From Rana temporaria (lineage: Eukaryota; Chordata; Amphibia; Anura; Ranidae), in assembly GCF_905171775.1 (NCBI RefSeq), contig NC_053490.1, positions 458,514,643 to 458,578,642 on the forward strand: DNA of 64,000 bases. The letters run 5' to 3'. Shown one piece after another: positions 10,701 to 22,246 of this stretch (positions within the stretch are counted from its first letter, which is position 1; each line of letters opens with the position of its first letter). The translations under genes and the position numbers were made by a program. The notes beneath the pieces are model-generated. The model ran no database searches. It was not told where the DNA came from and was given only the letters and a program-made list of their open reading frames with translations.

Positions 10701-13700
10701 CATCTGTGGATGTAGAGGGTGGGGGAAAAAAAAGGTAAGTGCATTTTGTCCTAAAATGCACTTATCCTTTAAATATATCACTGGACGTTTTTTTTTTTTT
10801 TCTATCGGTTTGATAAGTGCAAAAAAAAAAACCTTTTGATTAAAAGGGGCCTGAGCACACTGTTCTGTCCTGGACCTGGGAGAAAATATGCCACAAGGGG
10901 AACAGAATTTCAATGAGGTGCTGGGGTAGAAAGAAGCCAAAGATGAAGTGCATGACTGGGCTACAAAGTGTTCAAGAGGGCAGACATCTATTCTGAAGGG
11001 AGATTCATGTAGACCATCAGGGGACCTTAGTATACAGAGACTGACTTCTGAGCCAGAGGATCCACATGGGCACAAGTCACAAAATGCAGGCTTGAGAGGG
11101 GAGCGTCATAGTGGTGTGACCTCTCTTGGCTTTTGACCAAGGGATATCTACACAGCATCAGTGTTGAGAGGTATTTTGGTCATGTGTACTTGTGCTATGC
11201 TTGCTTGCCTTTCTGGCACCAGAGGAATCTATTCAGAGTGAGTGTGCAAGGTGAGTTTAGGGGCTCCTTTACCGACAGACTGTATATATTTTTTTTTAAA
11301 TCAGAAAAATTGTTTATTGTGCCAAAAAATATAAGACATGAAGTCAGGTACATGAATATAGATCAACATTCAGAGCATTGTACAAAGCATCATCACACAG
11401 ATATTAGTACCATACACGTGCCAAAACCGTGGCACCTGAAGAAAAAGCATTGTTGTCAATAGCACAATTAACACAGTGTCGAGAAGGTGAGAACCGCCTC
11501 ACCCTCCCACACAACCAAACACTTGGCCAACGGGCCATGCCCAGTATTCCGCGTTCCACACTCTGCCCAAATAATTATAGCAACTGCCTGTCCTTGGTGT
11601 GCGTTCTCGTATCCACATTATAATGTTCATTATCACAGACATTACTAAAGACACTCAGATTCTAGTCCCGGGGGGAGAATGTCACCTACATCTGCAACAA
11701 CCGAGTCATAATCAGTCTCAGAGGTGCTAATCCAGGCGTCTCCAGCCAGGGCTGCCATATGGAGTTGAATTTCTTGGACGCATTTCTGTGCTGATATGTA
11801 TAATGTTCCCTCACAATAATGAGGTTCACTTGGTCTATCCACTGTTTTTTAGTCGGGACATGCGGGGACAACCAAAATCTAGCTAACTGTTTCCTTGCTA
11901 GATATAAAAGCCTGATCACTGCGATATTAACTGGAGGAGGGTATACCTCTTCATCCACCGCACCCAATATGCATATCAATGGGTCCAGCGGGACCCTAAC
12001 CTGGAACACCGAGGAAACAACCTCCGTGACACTCCTCCAGAACCGATGCAGCTTGGGACAGCGCCACATTAGGTGAATAAGCGATCCTTCCTCCCCACAT
12101 AGTTTGGGACACAGAGAAGAGTCCCTCCTGCCCCATTGGAACAGCTGAATGGGTGTGCGGTAGACCCTGTGCAACAGAAACAGGTGAGACAATCTATGCG
12201 ATTGTGAAACTGAGGTCAAAGGCCCCGCTTGTAAACAGGATTCCCATGTCTTACCGTCAATGTCCCCCAGGTCCTCCGCCCAGCCTCTCCTACATGGTAA
12301 GGTCTCTGAATTTTGTATGGACGACAAAAGGGAGGAATACACATGAGATATCATGCCCTTTTTGTCTTTACCATGGAAAACATCTGTTATCAGCCTGTGA
12401 CTGGATAGTCGCAAAACAGATGTCCGACCCTGGGCCTGTAAAGCATGTCTGAGCTGTAAGTATCTGTAGAATTGATGTCTAGGTAAATCAAACTAATTTT
12501 GTAGGTCTTGAAATGACTTAAGTGTGTCATTATGGTAGATCTGAGCAATATTCTGGATCCCTGCTAATTTCCAAGATATGAAACCCTCAAGACTGGATAC
12601 TTCTGTCAAATTTAGATTATCCCACAAAGGGGTGTCCGCAAGAAATCCCGAAACGCCCACAGTCGACTTAACCATGGACCAAAGCTTTCCAAGGAGGACA
12701 ACCGTGGGTGCTGCCCGTGGAAGGTGTGGGAACACACAGCCTCCAAACAAGCCAAAACCGACGCATTCCCGGACTCACCCCGCAACACAGACTGTATATT
12801 TAGACCTTCACTGGTCAGTGGTTTAGATAGGGCCCATAAACAGTATATAGGTTGTACTGCTTATTAATCTCCTAGTGTCCTAGTAATTCTCTACTTTTTT
12901 TTTTTTTTTTTTTAATTGTCGTCAGCTGGGCCGTTCTGCTCTTACCAGCCCGTGTGATTGGCAAGGTCTTTCACTGGCAATAGAAGAAAATGCGAGTCAT
13001 AAACCCTTTTCTTACAATTATGTGTTCCTGTGTTTTAATATTGGGTTGATGTTGTTGTAACTGTTTAAAGAGGTTAAAAGGGCATTTTTTTCTTAAAATA
13101 ACAAATATGTTATTTTAACTTGCTCTGAGCAATGAATTTGCACAGAGCAGTCCCAAACCACCTCTTCTGGGGTACCACACCAGAGTTCTTATGCCCTGTA
13201 CACACGAGTGGAATTTCCGTCGGGAAAAAGTTGGATGGTTTTTCCGATGGAATTCCGCTCAAGCTTGGCTTGCATACACACGGTCACACAAAAGCACTGA
13301 TTTGGTGTGTGAAACGCGTAGACTGTTATTCCCGTTCTCTGCTTGTTTTGTAGTGCATTTTTTCCATTGTTATATTAAAGACTACCTTATGTTTTTTTGG
13401 AGTGCGGCTGTCCATCCCTTTTTTCTTCTATAAATTGTAAGATTGTAAATTGTAAAAATGCATCTGGAGTGCGTTTTTGTGGCCTGAACCAGTCCCAAAA
13501 GATCCCAGATGGCAAGAGTAATTTGCCACAAATTTGTGGCAGTGTTGAATTGTAAGTCTCTTGTTAACTTGCTACACATTTTCATTGTCAAGTTATACAC
13601 TTTCAGAGCACTTGAAACACAAGTTCTAGTTCACACTTTTCCAACAAATCTCTAGCTAGGGCAAAGTTGCAGTGGTGAGTCTACAGCAAAAGTTCTGCAA

Positions 13701-16700
13701 GTCACAATGACCCCTGGTGGGATGATGACTACTGCACAACATAAGTGTACAAGAACTTGCAGAATGTTTGCAAAGAAAGTTAATCTGGAGTCATGCAATG
13801 CAAACTTCCTAGCCTGACAAGTCTAGCAATAGCTTCAGCAAGTATATTTTAAACTAGCAGCTCAATTGCTTGCTATCTGGGAGACAGTTCAAAGTTTGCA
13901 GAATGTAACGAATCTTACCTCCAACTATCAGTTCAAATGTTAATGTAGTCACATTTCCACTGGGAGTAACGGCTACACAAGTGTAATTATCAGTGTCTGA
14001 CATAGCCACCTTTGTGATAGAGAGTGTCCAAGTGTTGCTGCTCATACGTTGCTCAAAGCGGGATGGAAATGCCACAATGCTGCCATTTCTTCTCCATGAC
14101 ATTGCAACTGCTGGGTTTGCCTTGAATCCACAAGTGAGTTGGATATTTTGACCTGCTTGTGTAATAGTCTTTGTATCTCCAGACAAGATGGGCTCAACTG
14201 AAAAAGAGAGCAAGACGTTGACTGCTTCTTCACCAATATGCAATAGTCAATAATTACTAGTTTTTTGAGCAAAAAAACATCCAAGAATTAACTATAGAAA
14301 CTTTACTTACACAAGACATTTAGCTGTACAGTCTGTTTAATTGTCGTGTCACTCTTCAATAGACAGGTAAAGCTTACTCCATTATCATCAGGTGCTACTG
14401 CTGGCAGACATACTGTGCTGGAGTTCAGGCTGTTTTCAGGTTTTATATCTACTTGCTGGGTTCCACGGTACCAAATCAAGGTTTCGGTATTAGAATTGTT
14501 GACGACATCGCATTTGATTGTTTGTGACTGATTGACTTTGAGGTCAAAACATTTTTCAGAATTGAAGCAATTTAACTTCAGCCCAAGTGCTGAAAAAAAA
14601 CCCACATATAATTACTTGTATTACCATAAAGGAAAAGCAACACAGAAAAAAAGGACACATTTTTTGTAGAACTGTAGAGGAAAGCAAGAAAGATGTCTAT
14701 TTCTGTCCATACACCTGTTGTAGATTTCCCCTCTAGAAAAAGTCTAGAAAAGAGCTCCAGATACTAGTAAAAACCTGACAGGGGTTTAACCCATTCTCCA
14801 ATATAAAAACAAATGGGCTTGACATGACATACACTTTAATGTTACGCATGCAGCAGTGTCAGAACAAGTTCCTTTATATCTGTTTCTCTTATATAAAACA
14901 TACCGTACATATAATAAAGTTAAAGAAAACATGATATGTTATACTAATCTACAAATATGCACATTTATTTCAGTTGAAATATATTTCTCTATGGAAGGAG
15001 GTCATAACCAAACACTCTTCACATGAGAGAAAAGCAGCAATCCAGTGATAGGACGAGTAATGGCTTTGAATGATTGTGTCTAGGGATCAGCGCCTGGTTA
15101 AGGCATTCATCCAAACGCCAGGTGGCTTAGCCTGAACATCATTTATAGTAGTGGGTTTTTCTCACTACTATATTGGGCAGCTTCCTTCTCCTGTCAATAG
15201 TGGCTAAGGAAGTGCTGGGGGCTTAGTTGCACTTGTTTTGTCCTTAGCAACCAGAGATCACATGTCCCTATTGATTTACTGGTTGGGCATCCCCGACCAT
15301 GTAAACAAGGCAGCCAGGTGTAGTTTACCAAATAAAAATGGTGTTAGGTTCTTTTCATAATCCATATTAGGCCCTTGAGCAGGGGTCAAGTCCTGGGGAA
15401 AAAAGTGTGGGAACTCCCACCCAAGATCCACTCCCCCACCAAAAAAAAAATTATACGCTCATATGCATAATTACTAAACCGCATGTTTTTGTTTTTTTCA
15501 ATCCACTGTACCTTAGTAATCCTTTATGTTACTGGCCGCTTCCTGTATATGGATTCATCAGGTAGTGTGCGGGTATTCCGTCACTTCCTTGATGCCGCAA
15601 TGTCTCCCGCGAGTTAATGTCTGCCATGAGTTATCGTGGGATTTAGAAAGAACTTTAAGCAAGTTCTTTCTAAATCCCGCAAAAACTTGTGGCAGACCTC
15701 CGCAATGTCTCTTGGGAACAATGACAAAAGCTCCCAGGAGACATTGCAGCATCGAGGAAGTGACGGAATACCCGCACACTACCCGATGAATCCATATACA
15801 GGAAGTGGCCAGTAACATAAAGGATTACTACGGTTCGCCTACCCCTGACAGTGACTCGAGCTGGGCATCGCCGCTTAGTGAAGGATTGGCTCGGGCGGCT
15901 CGGCTGCTCTCAGCTGCTCTAGTCCTGCAAAGGGAACTGCGTTCTTGCTGTGAAAAAAGTGCATGGACTCCGTTCCCATGCGTTCCCGCAGGACTTGAGC
16001 CCTGCCCTTAAGGTTAAATCCAACTTAAAAATCAAGAGATAAAAAAGGCATGGAGTCCCCTATCAGAGCTTGCAGCCTATCTTGCCAGGAAAGGAGGGGA
16101 GGGAACGACTGTGCCGCTACCCCCTCTATTACCATACTAGGCCACACCCTCAACATAGAGAGAAGGTACCTTGTCAGGGAGGACCCCCCTGGCAAAGCAT
16201 CTTGTCCCCATGTTGATGGAGACAAGGGCCACTTCTTCACAATCTGTCTCTCTGACCCAATGTAAAAAGGAAGTGAGGACAAATTTGCCCAAGGGGACAC
16301 AGAAATAAAATCTGATTGTAAGATGTTAATCATAGCATATACTATCCAAAGCCAAAATAAGTATTAACTTCAATATATGAATACATATTATGACAGTATT
16401 TGCAGTGAGGAACGACTCATAGACATCATGGCATCCTATTGTAGTGTGGCTCTTCAGTAGACAATAATAGTTAATGTGTGACACACAGGTAGGAATCACA
16501 GAATTCAGAAAACAAACGATTTTATTAGATAAAGTACAATAGTATAGGTGCCTCCTCCAGTGTAACACAGAAGATTATCTTGAACTGTACAAATACACTA
16601 TAAGTGCAGTGCTAAAACATAATCAGAATCTCACATCTAACTTTAATAAGTATTCTCAGTAAATTAAAAGTCCATTCCTGAATGCATTTTTTATTTTTAC

Positions 16701-18198
16701 TGAAGTGAGTGTAATACTTTTTAATTTTAATTAACAAATTGAGCCAAAATTACTACACTATGAAAAACATTCTCAATTTTTTCTGATACTATTGGGGAGA
16801 CCCCGGAGGAGATATTTAGGAGATTAAGAGTGTACCTTAGAGAAAAGTGGTGAACTATCCCCACATTAGACCTGCCCAGAGTGTTACTATATTAGGATTT
16901 TGATCTTCCCTTCTGAGGGTCCATGGTTGATGGTAAGAGGCAGTGTGATTGGATGATGGTGGTGGTCTTTCCCTTTCTCTGGAGCATCTAACTTTGTGGC
17001 TTCACAACTCTTTCTCCTGAGCACCTTTGGATTTATTCAGGAATGGACTTTACTTTACGAAGGTTCTTATTAAAGTTAGATGTAAGATTCTGATTATGTT
17101 TTAGTGTTTCCCTTATAGTGTATTTGTATTTTTATGTTGTTAACCAGCAATAATGTGCCAGCAGCTATTACTCAGCTTTCATTCATTGTGATTTATGTGT
17201 TTATCCCTAGCGCAGCTGATTGTGTTAAATTATTACGTATTTTGAACTGTAGCAACATGGCGGTAAGGGCTGACACCACTATGGAGGAATTTAAGCTTTC
17301 TTCATGGGACATTGCAGCTTGCCAGCCGATTTAAATTCAGCTGGTTACCACCCATGATAGTTTCATTAAATAAGCGTTCACATATGTAGCATCCAATACT
17401 ACTGAATCAGAAGGCAGGAATATCACAGGACTTAAGGAGTCCTGACTTTTAGCTTCACATTGGCATTTTAGTAAGCGTAACTAAATATACAGTATTTGTA
17501 GAGACAAAGCGAATAAGAGAAAATGTTTTTGTTTTATTGTTATGGTAAAGTTACTAGCAGTAGGTGGAAATGTAAAAACTATAAAGCTGTACTAACAAAG
17601 ATAAGTGTTAGCAGCATGTCTCTGTCCCTAGGGTATAGACTAAAGTCATAACAGCATTCTACACTGAAATAACGCTGTTTCAACAACTACTTATCTTATT
17701 TCAGTCTCCAGCCCAGAAAAACTTTCTGTAAAATTTTTAATATAAAGGAAAACGGTTTGAACCTTCATCAGGTTTATCTCCATGCAGAACTTACATTTCC
17801 TCCCACTTATTATCTTTACTCATCCACCTACTGAGACAATCACTTCTAATTTTTATGACACTTCCCAATTAGGACATATCAATTTAATCAGAATTCACCT
17901 TTAGTGCAAAACACTCCAATAATCCACATTGCACTAGATACAAAACTCACCCCAATCACTGGAATATCCCTAAAGTTCCTTATCATAATGGAAATTTTCT
18001 ATCTTGTAAAAGTCACATTTACACAGCTGATTTGATTTGGAAATGGAAATGCTTGGCCTTCTACACATTTATGAGTTCCAGCACTGGCTCTCGTGTCATA
18101 ATATAATGTTAAAATTACTGATTTTGCTGTTCAAATTACCTACCTCTTACTTGATAGAAGAAAAAAGAAAACACAGTTAATACCAACAGATATCTCAT
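7656..18198 (-). CDS. TMIGD1: TMIGD1, transmembrane and immunoglobulin domain-containing protein 1 (4 coding exons; last exon not found)
   Basis: Coding exons on the minus strand: 18198-18144, 14589-14311, 14197-13919, 7762-7656. They join in frame with phases 1, 1, 1, 0 to give 240 codons. The human protein is about 262 residues, so ~20 C-terminal residues remain in an exon left of 7656. Order: signal peptide, Ig domain 1, Ig domain 2, transmembrane helix, basic stop-transfer ARRQKIFKQ. Family knowledge: TMIGD1 is an epithelial single-pass adhesion protein of kidney and intestine that supports junctions and cell survival. The match is seen in LIWYRG, NSSTVC, DDNGVSFTC, KANP and CFGLFARR, at the same spacing as the human protein. 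The next gene is CPD, head to head. The introns carry LINE and hAT insertions but the exons are intact. Confidence 0.9.
8342..9063 (+). mobile_element. 5'-truncated L1/Tx1-type LINE, 3' end
   Basis: An 11-bp duplication AATTCTCCTGG flanks it (8331-8341 and 9064-9074). The 3' end has AATAAA followed by an A-rich tail. The 5' part gives broken frames, then a C-rich 3'UTR. Length is 722 bp. It inserted into the TMIGD1 intron between the Ig2 and transmembrane exons. The 500 bp before it (7840-8330) show nothing I recognise. Confidence 0.7.
9337..10772. mobile_element. TTAA-flanked MITE (family K) interrupted by a hAT-like element
   Basis: Ends TTAAAGGACAAATGCA (from 9337) and TGCACTTATCCTTTAA (to 10772) are inverted copies. 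Without the hAT insert and one 8-bp duplication the element is ~380 bp. It is non-coding and lies in a TMIGD1 intron. Confidence 0.7.
9398..10447. mobile_element. hAT-like non-autonomous element with GTTCGGG-rich ends
   Basis: Flanked by the 8-bp duplication GTCCTGAC (9390-9397 and 10448-10455). Ends TAGGGTTGAGCGAAC and GTCCGCTCAACTCTA. The subterminal regions are built of repeated CCCGAAC/GTTCGGG words on both sides. The interior has two imperfect direct repeats (ATCTCAA..AAACAAACTTTATT type near 9750 and 9905; CAACAGCACTGCACCTG near 10010 and 10085). There is no transposase frame. Confidence 0.8.
11288..12786 (-). mobile_element. 5'-truncated L1/Tx1-type LINE insertion
   Basis: A 13-bp duplication ACAGACTGTATAT (11275-11287 and 12787-12799) flanks it. 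Read on the minus strand it ends with CAATAAACAATTTTTCTG and an A-run next to the left duplication. It holds the C-terminal third of ORF2 and lies in the TMIGD1 intron between exons 3 and 4. The stretch 10773-11270 before it shows nothing I recognise. Confidence 0.85.
11686..12750 (-). pseudogene. L1/Tx1 LINE ORF2, C-terminal region
   Basis: Two minus-strand frames, 12750-12493 and 12414-11686, form one broken ORF2 tail. The second has the zinc-knuckle-like block CPKLCGEEGSLIHLMWRCPK followed by FW, then the conserved end EHYTYQHRNASKKFNSIWQP. This arrangement is the post-RT C-terminal domain of Tx1-clade LINEs. The RT and endonuclease parts are absent because of 5' truncation. The stop between frames shows it is dead. 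Confidence 0.8.
13194..13440. mobile_element. Harbinger-like MITE fragment and an ACGCGT-motif repeat
   Basis: 13194 onward begins TGCCCTGTACACACGAGTGG, the terminus found complete at 32082-32506, and stops after CACACGGTCACACAAAAG near 13288. It runs into TTGGTGTGTGAAACGCGTAG and, ~90 bp later, GGAGTGCGGCTGTCCATCC. The same pair of motifs recurs inverted near 41440-41550. The identity of this second repeat is unknown to me. Confidence 0.5.
13919..14197 (-). CDS. TMIGD1: TMIGD1 coding exon 3: Ig domain 2
   Basis: 279 nt, phase 1 at both ends, so it matches exon 2 in length and phase, as expected for duplicated Ig modules. Acceptor CTCTCTTTTTCAG, donor GTAAG (13918-13914). The domain has EPILSG at the start, the Cys in LTCGFKANP, Trp in MSWRRNGS and the Cys in SDTDNYTCVAV, and ends ELIVG. 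Confidence 0.9.
14311..14589 (-). CDS. TMIGD1: TMIGD1 coding exon 2: Ig domain 1
   Basis: 279 nt, phase 1 at both ends. The acceptor is a T-run then CAG (14591-14590 is the AG) and the donor is GTAAG (14310-14306). The exon encodes an Ig-like domain: B-strand Cys in TIKCDVV, core Trp in LIWYRG, F-strand Cys in GVSFTCLL. There are several N-x-S/T sites. DDNGVSFTC takes the place of the usual DxGxYxC, with Phe for Tyr, as in human TMIGD1. Confidence 0.9.
15380..16004. mobile_element. hAT-like MITE
   Basis: Ends CAGGGGTCAAGTCCTG and CAGGACTTGAGCCCTG are inverted repeats. They are flanked by CCCTTGAG (15372-15379) and CCCTTAAG (16005-16012), an 8-bp duplication with one difference. It contains the foldback at 15514-15830. 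Located in TMIGD1 intron 1. Confidence 0.75.
15514..15830. repeat. Foldback palindrome
   Basis: The left arm 15514-15655 and right arm 15661-15830 are inverted copies, from TAGTAATCCTTTATGTTACT outward to AAAGAACTT at the centre, with a 5-nt loop (TAAGC). The right arm is ~28 nt longer because of extra bases around 15715-15750. Both strands give similar frames simply because of the symmetry. Confidence 0.8.
16587..17134. repeat. Foldback element with ~95-bp arms
   Basis: Left arm 16587-16680 (ACAAATACACTATAAG ... GTCCATTCCTGAAT) is repeated inverted at 17037-17134. The ~355-bp middle is unique. It lies in TMIGD1 intron 1. The flanks 16010-16585 and 17135-18140 show no recognisable gene or element. 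Confidence 0.65.
18144..18198 (-). CDS. TMIGD1: TMIGD1 coding exon 1: signal peptide
   Basis: The start codon is at 18198-18196. The 18 complete codons begin MRYLLVLTVFSFFFY, a short positive start followed by a hydrophobic run, as in a secretory signal. The exon ends with one base of a split codon before a GTAGGT donor (18143-18138). The next exon supplies CA, making Ala. The larger open frame over this site continues past the donor into intron and is not the gene. Confidence 0.8.
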
Positions 18199-18242
18199 TG
18201 TTACTATGACCTAAAAGGGAGAAAAAAAAAGAATGTGAATAT

Positions 18243-18320
18243 GCAATATACTGTATATGTAAAAGCGCTGCGTAAATTGACGGTGCTATATAAGTGCCTG
18301 TAATAAATAAATAAATCAAC
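18243..18320 (+). mobile_element. L2-type LINE 3' tail
   Basis: AAAAGCGCTGCGTAAATTG, GGTGCTATATAAG and (AATA)n form the typical 3' terminus of vertebrate L2/CR1-type LINEs. It lies ~45 bp upstream of the TMIGD1 start codon on the opposite strand, so it may be part of, or next to, the TMIGD1 5' region. Confidence 0.6.
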
Positions 18321-18639
18321 AAATGTTTGAACACTAAAAGCAACTCATAGAAAGGGGGAATATGGGACTTTAAATGAGGCACAGGCCAGTGCCTCCATCC
18401 CTGGTTCAGATGCGCAAAAAAGGGGGGTTGGGACTTTAGAAGCAACACTAAAAACAACAAACGACTATGGGGGGACAAAAAGGAATTGAATAGCTGTACA
18501 CAATTTTTCTGGTAAGCATTCTTTTGCAGCTTCATTTTCACCCAGTTTAAAATTGCATTTGAATGATTGTGCACATTAGGGAATTGTGTTCTTTTGTCCA
18601 TTTTCCAGGTTGCAATTTGCCTATAATTTTTCTTAATTT

Positions 18640-20760
18640 TTTTTTTTTTAATTACAGATATTTTTATTGAAATGTGCCCCATTTTACAGTATATAGAGAG
18701 GTACACAGACTTGAGAACAAAAGGTTCTTATTTCCAGATTTTCTTTTAGCATTTTAGAAGTTATGTTTGCAATATTTACTAAAATGATGGCACTTTTTGT
18801 GATTTCTGATCACTCCTGCATTCACATTTTTTAAAGACTGAGTTACCTTTTTTTCAGTGTGCTGGTTATCTATTAGTTCCTTTATTATTCCTTATTACTT
18901 CCTATATAAACCTGTTGGAAAACAGCTGACATAAAGATTCCCAGGGGGGCCTTAAATGAAAATGGTGTACAAATTTCGCATTTCCACTGGAAATAGATTT
19001 TTCTCTTTTGGGTGAGTAGTGCTGAGTTTTATTATGCCAGGTAGTAAAAGGTCACTAGGACCCCTGTAGAGTGATTTCATCTCATTGACAATGTGACCAA
19101 CTGTCAGCTTTTTTACTATGGCATAGTAACAAAATCGAATGACTTATTGAATTCCCAAGGCCACCATGAAATAATGGTACCTGAGTTAGATTTTACAGAT
19201 CAATTGCACATTTTACAATTTAAAACATTGTACATATTTACAAAGCAGCAAGACTTAAAATATCAATTTCAGTATTTGAGGACTAAAATTTTTTTGTATA
19301 TGTGTATTATAAATAGTTTCAAAATCTACCTAGAAAGCCCAGCCCATACGTTAATGTGACCAGTAATTAAAATTAAAGCATAAGCTGTGTACTTTCACAT
19401 TTTGTTAAATATTTCCTGTAGACTTTCTTGGGCCAACACAGTCCCAAGCATATTTATCTTTTCCTTGTGAGGAACAAAGCACATTAAACTGACTAATGCC
19501 CCAAAACTTTACCATGACAAGTATTTCTGAGGCCCTCTGGAAAAGACATTGTAGAGTCCTGGTATCATCTACAATTAAATAAACAACCAAGCAATTTATC
19601 AGATTCGGTCTCTTACTTTTGGAAATGATCCTCTGCTTCTTTGATGAGCTATCTCCACAGTGTGAGCAGGTTTGCATTACTTGGTGCTGTTCTTATTCTC
19701 TCTAAACTCTATATTGACTTCAGGGTCAATGCCTGAGAAGTTACAGGTCAAGGTCTACCCTGTTTTATGGGCTTTGAGTAAATATAAAACCACTCTCCAG
19801 AGGAGCATTCTGCATTGTTGAGCTTAGACAAGCTTGTTTCGAGTCTATTTAATGGCTTTGGGTGAGGCCTCAAACTTACTGTGAATTTCAGAGATTTCTG
19901 GCATCTAGAATTGTTTCCGTGCCATTCACCCCTGTAAATTTGCTCAAGGTTGCGAAAGCTTTCTCTGTAGTCTCAGAGGAAAATGTTTGTATGAAAACAA
20001 TCTGTCACTAAGCCTAAATGCCCAATACTTGGATAAACCCGATTCTACCTATTGTATGAAGAGCGACTACTAAATCCTGATACTCAAAAGTCCAAGTTTT
20101 CAGAATGAGGTTTTTGATTGGTTGAATTCAATATGAGTCACTACAACCCATTATACTTTACTTGCCGGCAAATAGTAAAAAAAAAATTTTTTGGGTACTA
20201 CTGTGTAACATAACAGTTACAATTTATACACAATTACACATTTATTATTATATGTTTCCTATACATATTCTGTATATATAAAAAAAAATATAGTATACAT
20301 TTATATATTTAAAATACTTGCATAATGTGTTTTTCATACAGTTCCACTCATCTCATAGACACAAACCTTTATCACAAAACGCAGCAAAAGTGCTGAATGT
20401 AAAACTTTAAAAATGGATGACTATAACAGATCTCATCAAACATTTTGTCTACATCATACATTTTCACATGCATTCAATCTCTTTTATAAAAATATACAAC
20501 TGTGTTCTGGACCTTAGGCTTTGCAAAAGAGCAAAGACATGCAAAGTTTGATACTCATACAAGCCATTCGCTAAATATATTTTTGCTCAGCTTAAAACGG
20601 TCATATAAATGTAAAAATATTGCCAATTGGGTTCCTGGTTACAGCACTTTGCACACTGATGTAAGTGCATACGTCTATACCTTCGTGTACCTTCATGTGG
20701 AAACCTTTGATAAGAATTTAGCTGTGTGATTAATGTATATGTAAACCCTAACAATGAACT
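18640..20760. other. Intergenic stretch, mostly unrecognised
   Basis: 18640-18720 read on the minus strand has CAATAAAAATATCTG and an A-run, a probable LINE tail. From there to 20760 I see AT-rich unique-looking sequence with short (TA) runs near 20270 and no convincing exon. The upstream regulatory region or a 5' non-coding exon of TMIGD1 could lie here. Confidence 0.4.
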
Positions 20761-20989
20761 TCTCTTAAATGCTTCCTTTGGTCTTCTAAATATACCAGTG
20801 AACCAATATTGCCCATGTTGCTAACATTGGGTCCCAGGGAGTTGTGGCCTCTCTCGATGCCGAGAAGGCTTTCGACTCAGTGGAGTGGGAGTTCCTTTGG
20901 CAGGTACTCGAGAGGTTCGGCTTTGGACCCAAGTTTGTCTCCTGGATACAATTGCTATATAGAGCCCTTATGGCTAGAATCAGAACTTA

Positions 20990-21120
20990 TGCCGCGTACA
21001 CACGATCGGTTTGTCTGATGAAAACGGTCTGATGGACCATTTTCATCAGACTAATCGATTGTGTGTGGGCCCCATTGGTTTTTTATCCATCGGTTAAAAA
21101 ACTAGGAACTTGTTTTAAAA
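20990..21120. mobile_element. Harbinger-like MITE (TGCCGCGTACACACG type) in the LINE
   Basis: Begins TGCCGCGTACACACGATCGG after TTA 20987-20989. TTA recurs at 21121-21123, where LINE sequence resumes. The interior has an inverted pair around TGATGAAAACGGTCTGATGG. The right terminus has diverged or been lost. Confidence 0.55.
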
Positions 21121-21821
21121 TTAACCTGGGCCAAATCGCTTCTATTTCCATTGTCCCAGCCAGTCTCTTCCCCTTCGGTTCTGACTCCCCTGACTTGGGG
21201 CTCCAAATTTAGATATTTGGAGATTGAAATCCAGAAAGATCCCTCCTCTCTGGTTGATAATGTCTATCAAATTCTCCAGCAACTCACCCTCAGGTGCCAA
21301 GCATGGAAGTCCTTGCCACTTTCACGAGTAGGTAGGATTAATCTCAAAATAATGTTCCTTCCTAAGTTTTTCTATGTACAGTATTTCACAACACTCCAGT
21401 TCCTATTCCTGAATCTTTTTTTAATAAATTGGACCAAATAGTAGTCAACTAGTAGTCAACTTTATACTAGAATTGCCAAAGCTACCTTGCAGCTGTCCCT
21501 GACTCTTGGAGGTTTGGCCCTTCCATGCTTCCGCAAATACTAGTGGGCGGCAGTGATGGTGACAGTGCGCTGGTGTTTTACCCAATTGCACAGAAATCCC
21601 ACAGTAAACCTAGAGTAGGCTATTCTGGGGTCTTACTCTGCCTTAAGCAACCTATTGTTTAGGGGCCTGAGGGCGCACACCGAAATGAGAACCCCGATGC
21701 GCACAACAATTAGGGTGTGGGGACAGATGACTGCAGTGATCAGTGATGTCAACGTAATCTCTCCTCATACGCCACTTCCTGTCCATCCCAGACCCTGGCC
21801 TTTGGGCCAGATACAAGGTTA

Positions 21822-22246
21822 GAGTCAAATATATTTTTATTGCGTTTGACAAAAAATAATAGTACAGACAATGTTCAAATGTCCGCGAGACAAGAAAATA
21901 CAGTGCAAATCCCACCGTCTACCCTCAGCAGGGAACATTATCAACATAAACTCAGAGGCTTCGCCGCCTACGAGGAGCGTTCAGTGTCATTCCATACAAA
22001 GGGCAGTGAGGGCTTAGACTATTTACATAGTACGACACTTGACTTATTCACCTGAAATTTTAAACGGAGAGAAAGAAAAGAAGGGAAAAAGAGGGAAAGA
22101 GAGCAGTAGAGGATAGAGGAAGAAAGAAAAGAAGAAAGAGAATACATAGAGAAATGAGGGACCGAGTAGACCACGGCATGTCAAACCTACATGATGTAAT
22201 CAGGGTAGGTAGCTGGGTTAACCCGGAGGTGCCAATAACGTTTTCA
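21822..22246 (-). mobile_element. LINE 3' fragment inserted antisense in the L1/Tx1 copy
   Basis: A perfect 16-bp duplication GCCAGATACAAGGTTA lies at 21806-21821 and 22247-22262. On the minus strand the insert ends with CAATAAAAATATATTTGACTC. It is 425 bp and mostly purine-rich 3'UTR (GAGAAAGAAAAG on the plus strand), with no clear coding part. Confidence 0.75.

Noticed and set aside
15526..15818. Two similar ~87-codon frames on opposite strands
   Set aside because: Same effect from the foldback at 15514-15830.
18140..18706. 188-codon minus-strand frame across the TMIGD1 start
   Set aside because: Only its last part (18198-18144) is coding, as the signal-peptide exon. The upstream part has no similarity, includes poly(A/T) and L2 tail sequence, and the frame passes a good splice donor.
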